This document shows, in pieces, positions 6,428 through 8,403 of a stretch of DNA of 8,403 nt. Under the pieces are notes generated by a model. The model worked only from the letters and a program-made list of their open reading frames with translations. It did no database searches and was not told the origin of the DNA. Made by a program: the position numbers and the translations under genes. The stretch lies in the NCBI GenBank assembly GCA_945901195.1, contig CAMDKB010000192.1, positions 1-8,403 on the forward strand. Direction: 5' to 3'. The DNA is from Rhizobium sp. Q54 (GTDB lineage Bacteria > Pseudomonadota > Alphaproteobacteria > Rhizobiales > Beijerinckiaceae). Numbering within the stretch: the stretch's first letter is position 1; every line of letters begins with the position of its first letter.

Positions 6428-7303
6428 CTATGCGCCCGCTATCCGCTTCACGATCGGCCCCAGTTTCTTCATGAGTTCAGGATCGCGCACGGCAGGCGCC
6501 GTCATCACGGCCACATCCAGCGCGCGGTCCGATCCGATCGGGCAGATCTCATGCTCCGCAGGAAATTCGCGCAGCACACGCGCTACAACCTGCGCGGCTT
6601 TTTTCGCATTGCCGTGCATGATTTCGATCACCGAGGCCACGTCAACATTGTCATGCAAGGGATGCCAGCAATCAAAATCGGTCACCATGGCTATGGTCGC
6701 GTAGGACATTTCAGCCTCACGCGCGAGCTTGGCCTCCGGCATCGCCGTCATGCCGATCACGTCGTAACCTAGCTGCTTGTAAGTGAGCGATTCTGCCAGC
6801 GAAGAAAACTGCGGCCCCTCCATGCACAAATAAGTGCCGCCGCGTTTCATCGCCACGTTCTCCGCTTGTGCCGCCGCAGCGATACGATCCACCAACAGCG
6901 GGGAAACCGGATGCGCCATGGAAACGTGCGCCACGCAGCCTTTGCCGAAAAAACTCGACGGACGCAGATAGGTGCGGTCAACAAACTGATCCACCAGCAC
7001 GAACATGCCCGGCGGCAGGCCTTCGCGGAATGATCCGCAGGCGGATACGGAAATGATATCCGTCACCCCGGCATTTTTCAGCGCCCAGATATTGGCCCGG
7101 TAATTGATGTCGGAGGGCGAATAGACATGCCCCCGCCCGTGACGTGGCAGAAACACCGCCTGCGTCTTGCCGATGCGGCCAAACCGCAGACTATCGGAAG
7201 GCTCGCCATAGGGGGTGTCGATCTTGTCTTCATGCAGATCTTCCAGCCCCGGCAGATCGTAAACGCCCGAACCGCCGACAATGCCCACTATCGCCTTCGC
7301 CAT
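6428..7303 (-). CDS. mtnP: S-methyl-5'-thioadenosine phosphorylase
   Basis: The protein has 291 residues, matching the family. It splits 5'-methylthioadenosine, a by-product of polyamine and homoserine-lactone synthesis, with phosphate into adenine and 5-methylthioribose-1-phosphate in the cytoplasm. Phosphate-binding segments are G-G-S-G-V-Y (10-15) and R-H-G-R-G-H (54-59), followed by N-Y-R-A-N-I (67-72). Substrate-site features are S-A-C-G-S (87-91), G-T-Y-L-C-M-E-G-P-Q-F-S-S (156-168), G-M-T-A-M-P-E (184-190) and T-D-F-D-C-W (208-213). The T-D-x-D pattern fits MTA phosphorylase rather than inosine/guanosine phosphorylase, which has Asn there. The frame is open upstream to 7432, but the family starts at M-A-K-A-I-V-G-I-V-G, and GAGGA (7308-7312) precedes that ATG by 4 bases. 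It is the first gene of a probable mtnP-recQ operon and diverges from msrP. Confidence 0.95.
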   Translation of the reverse strand: MAKAIVGIVGGSGVYDLPGLEDLHEDKIDTPYGEPSDSLRFGRIGKTQAVFLPRHGRGHVYSPSDINYRANIWALKNAGVTDIISVSACGSFREGLPPGMFVLVDQFVDRTYLRPSSFFGKGCVAHVSMAHPVSPLLVDRIAAAAQAENVAMKRGGTYLCMEGPQFSSLAESLTYKQLGYDVIGMTAMPEAKLAREAEMSYATIAMVTDFDCWHPLHDNVDVASVIEIMHGNAKKAAQVVARVLREFPAEHEICPIGSDRALDVAVMTAPAVRDPELMKKLGPIVKRIAGA

Positions 7304-7356
7304 ATCGTCCTCAACGAATCTATCTGCAGACCTTAGATCGTTTCTATAAATGCATA

Positions 7357-7400
7357 GCATCGCTTTTGCGAAAAACCGGGACCACTTTTTCGCGCGATGC
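7357..7400. repeat. Palindromic intergenic repeat, Rhizobiales-type
   Basis: GCATCGC (7357-7363) and GCGAAAAA (7368-7375) pair with TTTTTCGC (7386-7393) and GCGATGC (7394-7400). There is one TTTT bulge (7364-7367) and a 10-base loop CCGGGACCAC. That gives 15 paired bases. The A-A-C-C-G-G...C-C-A-C-T-T-T-T-T core resembles short palindromes found in many copies between genes in Rhizobiales genomes; that resemblance is from memory, not a search. It lies 54 bases upstream of the mtnP start, so it could also affect the mtnP promoter. Confidence 0.6.
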
Positions 7401-7421
7401 TCCAGCCTCCGCCCCGCCCGC

Positions 7422-7470
7422 GGCCAAATCACGGAAAGATAAAGCCCGGCTCTTCCATATGTGATTTGCC
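7422..7470 (+). promoter_or_regulatory. Long imperfect hairpin upstream of msrP
   Basis: AAATCAC (7426-7432) pairs with GTGATTT (7461-7467). Inside, GGA(A)AGA (7433-7439) pairs with TCTTCC (7451-7456), and AGCC with GGCT closes the tip. Flanking GGC/GCC bases may extend it. If transcription of msrP starts upstream, this would be a leader structure about 40 bases before the ribosome site. A role in control of msrP is speculative. Confidence 0.35.
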
Positions 7471-7524
7471 GAAGGGCGCTTCCCGCCCTAGTTTCCCCTC
7501 ATGTCCGCAAGGGAGCAAAAAACC

Positions 7525-8403
7525 ATGAACATCATTCGCCGCCGCGGTTGGGAAGTTTCCGATCGCAAGGTCACGCCCGAAGGCTGGTTCTTCAACCGCC
7601 GGGAGATGCTGCAGGCAGCAGGCCTTGCCGGCGCAAGCATGCTTCTGCCCTCCATCGCCAGCGCCCAGGACGCCGATCCCTCTGCCGGTCTTTATCCTGC
7701 CAAACGCAACGAGACCTACAAGCTCGATCGCGAGATCACCGAGGAGCGTTTCAACGCCCGCTACAATAATTTTTACGAGTTTGGTGGCGACAAGGACATC
7801 TACACTCTCGCACAGGCCCTGAAGACACGGCCGTGGATGATCAAGATCGATGGCATGGTGGAAAAGCCTTTTGAAATCGGCATCGACGATCTGCTCAAGC
7901 AGGTGCAGCTGGAAGAGCGCACCTATCGTCTGCGCTGTGTGGAAGCCTGGGGCATGACGATTCCCTGGACAGGCTTTCCCATGAAACGCATTCTCGACAT
8001 CGCCAAACCAACATCGTCGGCCAAATACGTTGTAATGCAGACCTTCCGCGATCCAAAAATCGCGCCCGGCCAGCGGCAGGCCTGGTATCCCTGGCCCTAC
8101 ACGGAAGGCTGCACAATCGCCGAAGCCGCCAACGACCTCGCCTTCATGGTGACAGGCGCCTATGGCAAGCCCGCCGCCAAGCAGCACGGCGCGCCAATCC
8201 GCCTGCACATGCCCTGGAAATACGGCTTCAAGGCCGTAAAATCCATCCAGCGCATCACCTTCACCGATCAGCGCCCGAAAACCTTCTGGGAAGCGCTGCA
8301 AGCGCAGGAATATGGTTTTTGGGCCAATGTGAACCCGGACGTCGATCACCCCCGCTGGAGCCAGGCGACCGAGACCGTTCTGGGCGAAGGCAAGCGCGTC
8401 CCC
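7525..8403 (+). CDS. msrP: Protein-methionine-sulfoxide reductase, molybdopterin catalytic subunit MsrP (3' truncated by window edge)
   Basis: The first 293 codons are present and the frame is open at the right edge; relatives of about 310-335 residues suggest 20-30 codons are missing. MsrP (formerly YedY) reduces oxidised methionines in periplasmic proteins, taking electrons from the membrane haem protein MsrQ, whose gene is usually next downstream. A Tat signal is visible: N-R-R-E-M-L-Q (24-30), a hydrophobic stretch, and a likely cut after A-S-A at about 45-47. Family signatures are N-N-F-Y-E-F-G (81-87), Y-R-L-R-C-V-E-A-W (134-142) with Cys138 as the expected molybdenum ligand, P-W-K-Y-G-F-K (230-236), Y-G-F-W-A-N-V-N-P (263-271) and D-H-P-R-W-S-Q-A-T-E (274-283). 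The ATG at 7525 is chosen because AAGGGAG (7509-7515) lies 9 bases upstream; an in-frame ATG at 7501 has no ribosome site. Confidence 0.95.
   Translation, partial: MNIIRRRGWEVSDRKVTPEGWFFNRREMLQAAGLAGASMLLPSIASAQDADPSAGLYPAKRNETYKLDREITEERFNARYNNFYEFGGDKDIYTLAQALKTRPWMIKIDGMVEKPFEIGIDDLLKQVQLEERTYRLRCVEAWGMTIPWTGFPMKRILDIAKPTSSAKYVVMQTFRDPKIAPGQRQAWYPWPYTEGCTIAEAANDLAFMVTGAYGKPAAKQHGAPIRLHMPWKYGFKAVKSIQRITFTDQRPKTFWEALQAQEYGFWANVNPDVDHPRWSQATETVLGEGKRVP

Larger units (their letters stand above)
7304..7524. other. Divergent intergenic region between mtnP and msrP
   Basis: This 221-base gap must hold the promoters for mtnP (leftward) and msrP (rightward). It contains a palindromic repeat (7357-7400), a long imperfect hairpin (7422-7470) and a small GC hairpin, GGGCG-CTTCC-CGCCC (7474-7488). 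I see no sigma-70 box pair good enough to call. No small gene is supported. Confidence 0.6.

Noticed and set aside
7429..8349. Open frame of 306 codons on the - strand
   Set aside because: It is antisense to msrP, which has a Tat signal, good ribosome site and strong family signatures; long antisense frames are common in G/C-rich DNA.

Overview
The window looks like ordinary chromosome from an alphaproteobacterium, most likely a member of the Hyphomicrobiales (Rhizobiales), perhaps near Brucella/Ochrobactrum or the Phyllobacteriaceae. The grounds are G/C-rich codon use, the protein flavours (an F-D-P-Q-x-F-H type MaoC dehydratase, a periplasmic binding protein, MsrP, MTA phosphorylase), and an intergenic palindrome around an A-A-C-C-G-G core that resembles repeats scattered through genomes of this order. 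This placement is inference; no rRNA or marker gene is present.

Left part (1-2466, + strand): the 3' end of an ABC transporter solute-binding protein gene, then a D-2-hydroxyacid dehydrogenase, then 4 bases later an M24 (pita-bread) hydrolase whose usual metal ligands are mostly replaced. The three genes read like the tail of an uptake and catabolism operon for an unidentified small organic compound. Nine bases further on, a GT25-family glycosyltransferase gene ends convergently (2476-3333, - strand).

Middle (3334-4618): a 187-base divergent region with a clear inverted repeat separates the glycosyltransferase from a two-domain MaoC-type (hotdog) dehydratase on the + strand. Both halves keep the Asp/His pair. 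This gene converges on recQ across 60 bases that hold two hairpins.

Right part (4619-8403): mtnP (S-methyl-5'-thioadenosine phosphorylase) and recQ (DNA helicase) lie head to tail on the - strand with a 6-base gap, so they are probably co-transcribed. A 221-base divergent region carrying a palindromic repeat and a leader hairpin separates mtnP from msrP, the Tat-exported molybdoenzyme of periplasmic methionine-sulfoxide repair. msrP runs off the right edge about 20-30 codons before its expected end.

I found no phage, insertion sequence, CRISPR array, tRNA or rRNA. I see no convincing wholly new system. The best candidate for undescribed biochemistry is the transporter/dehydrogenase/M24 operon with its altered M24 active site.
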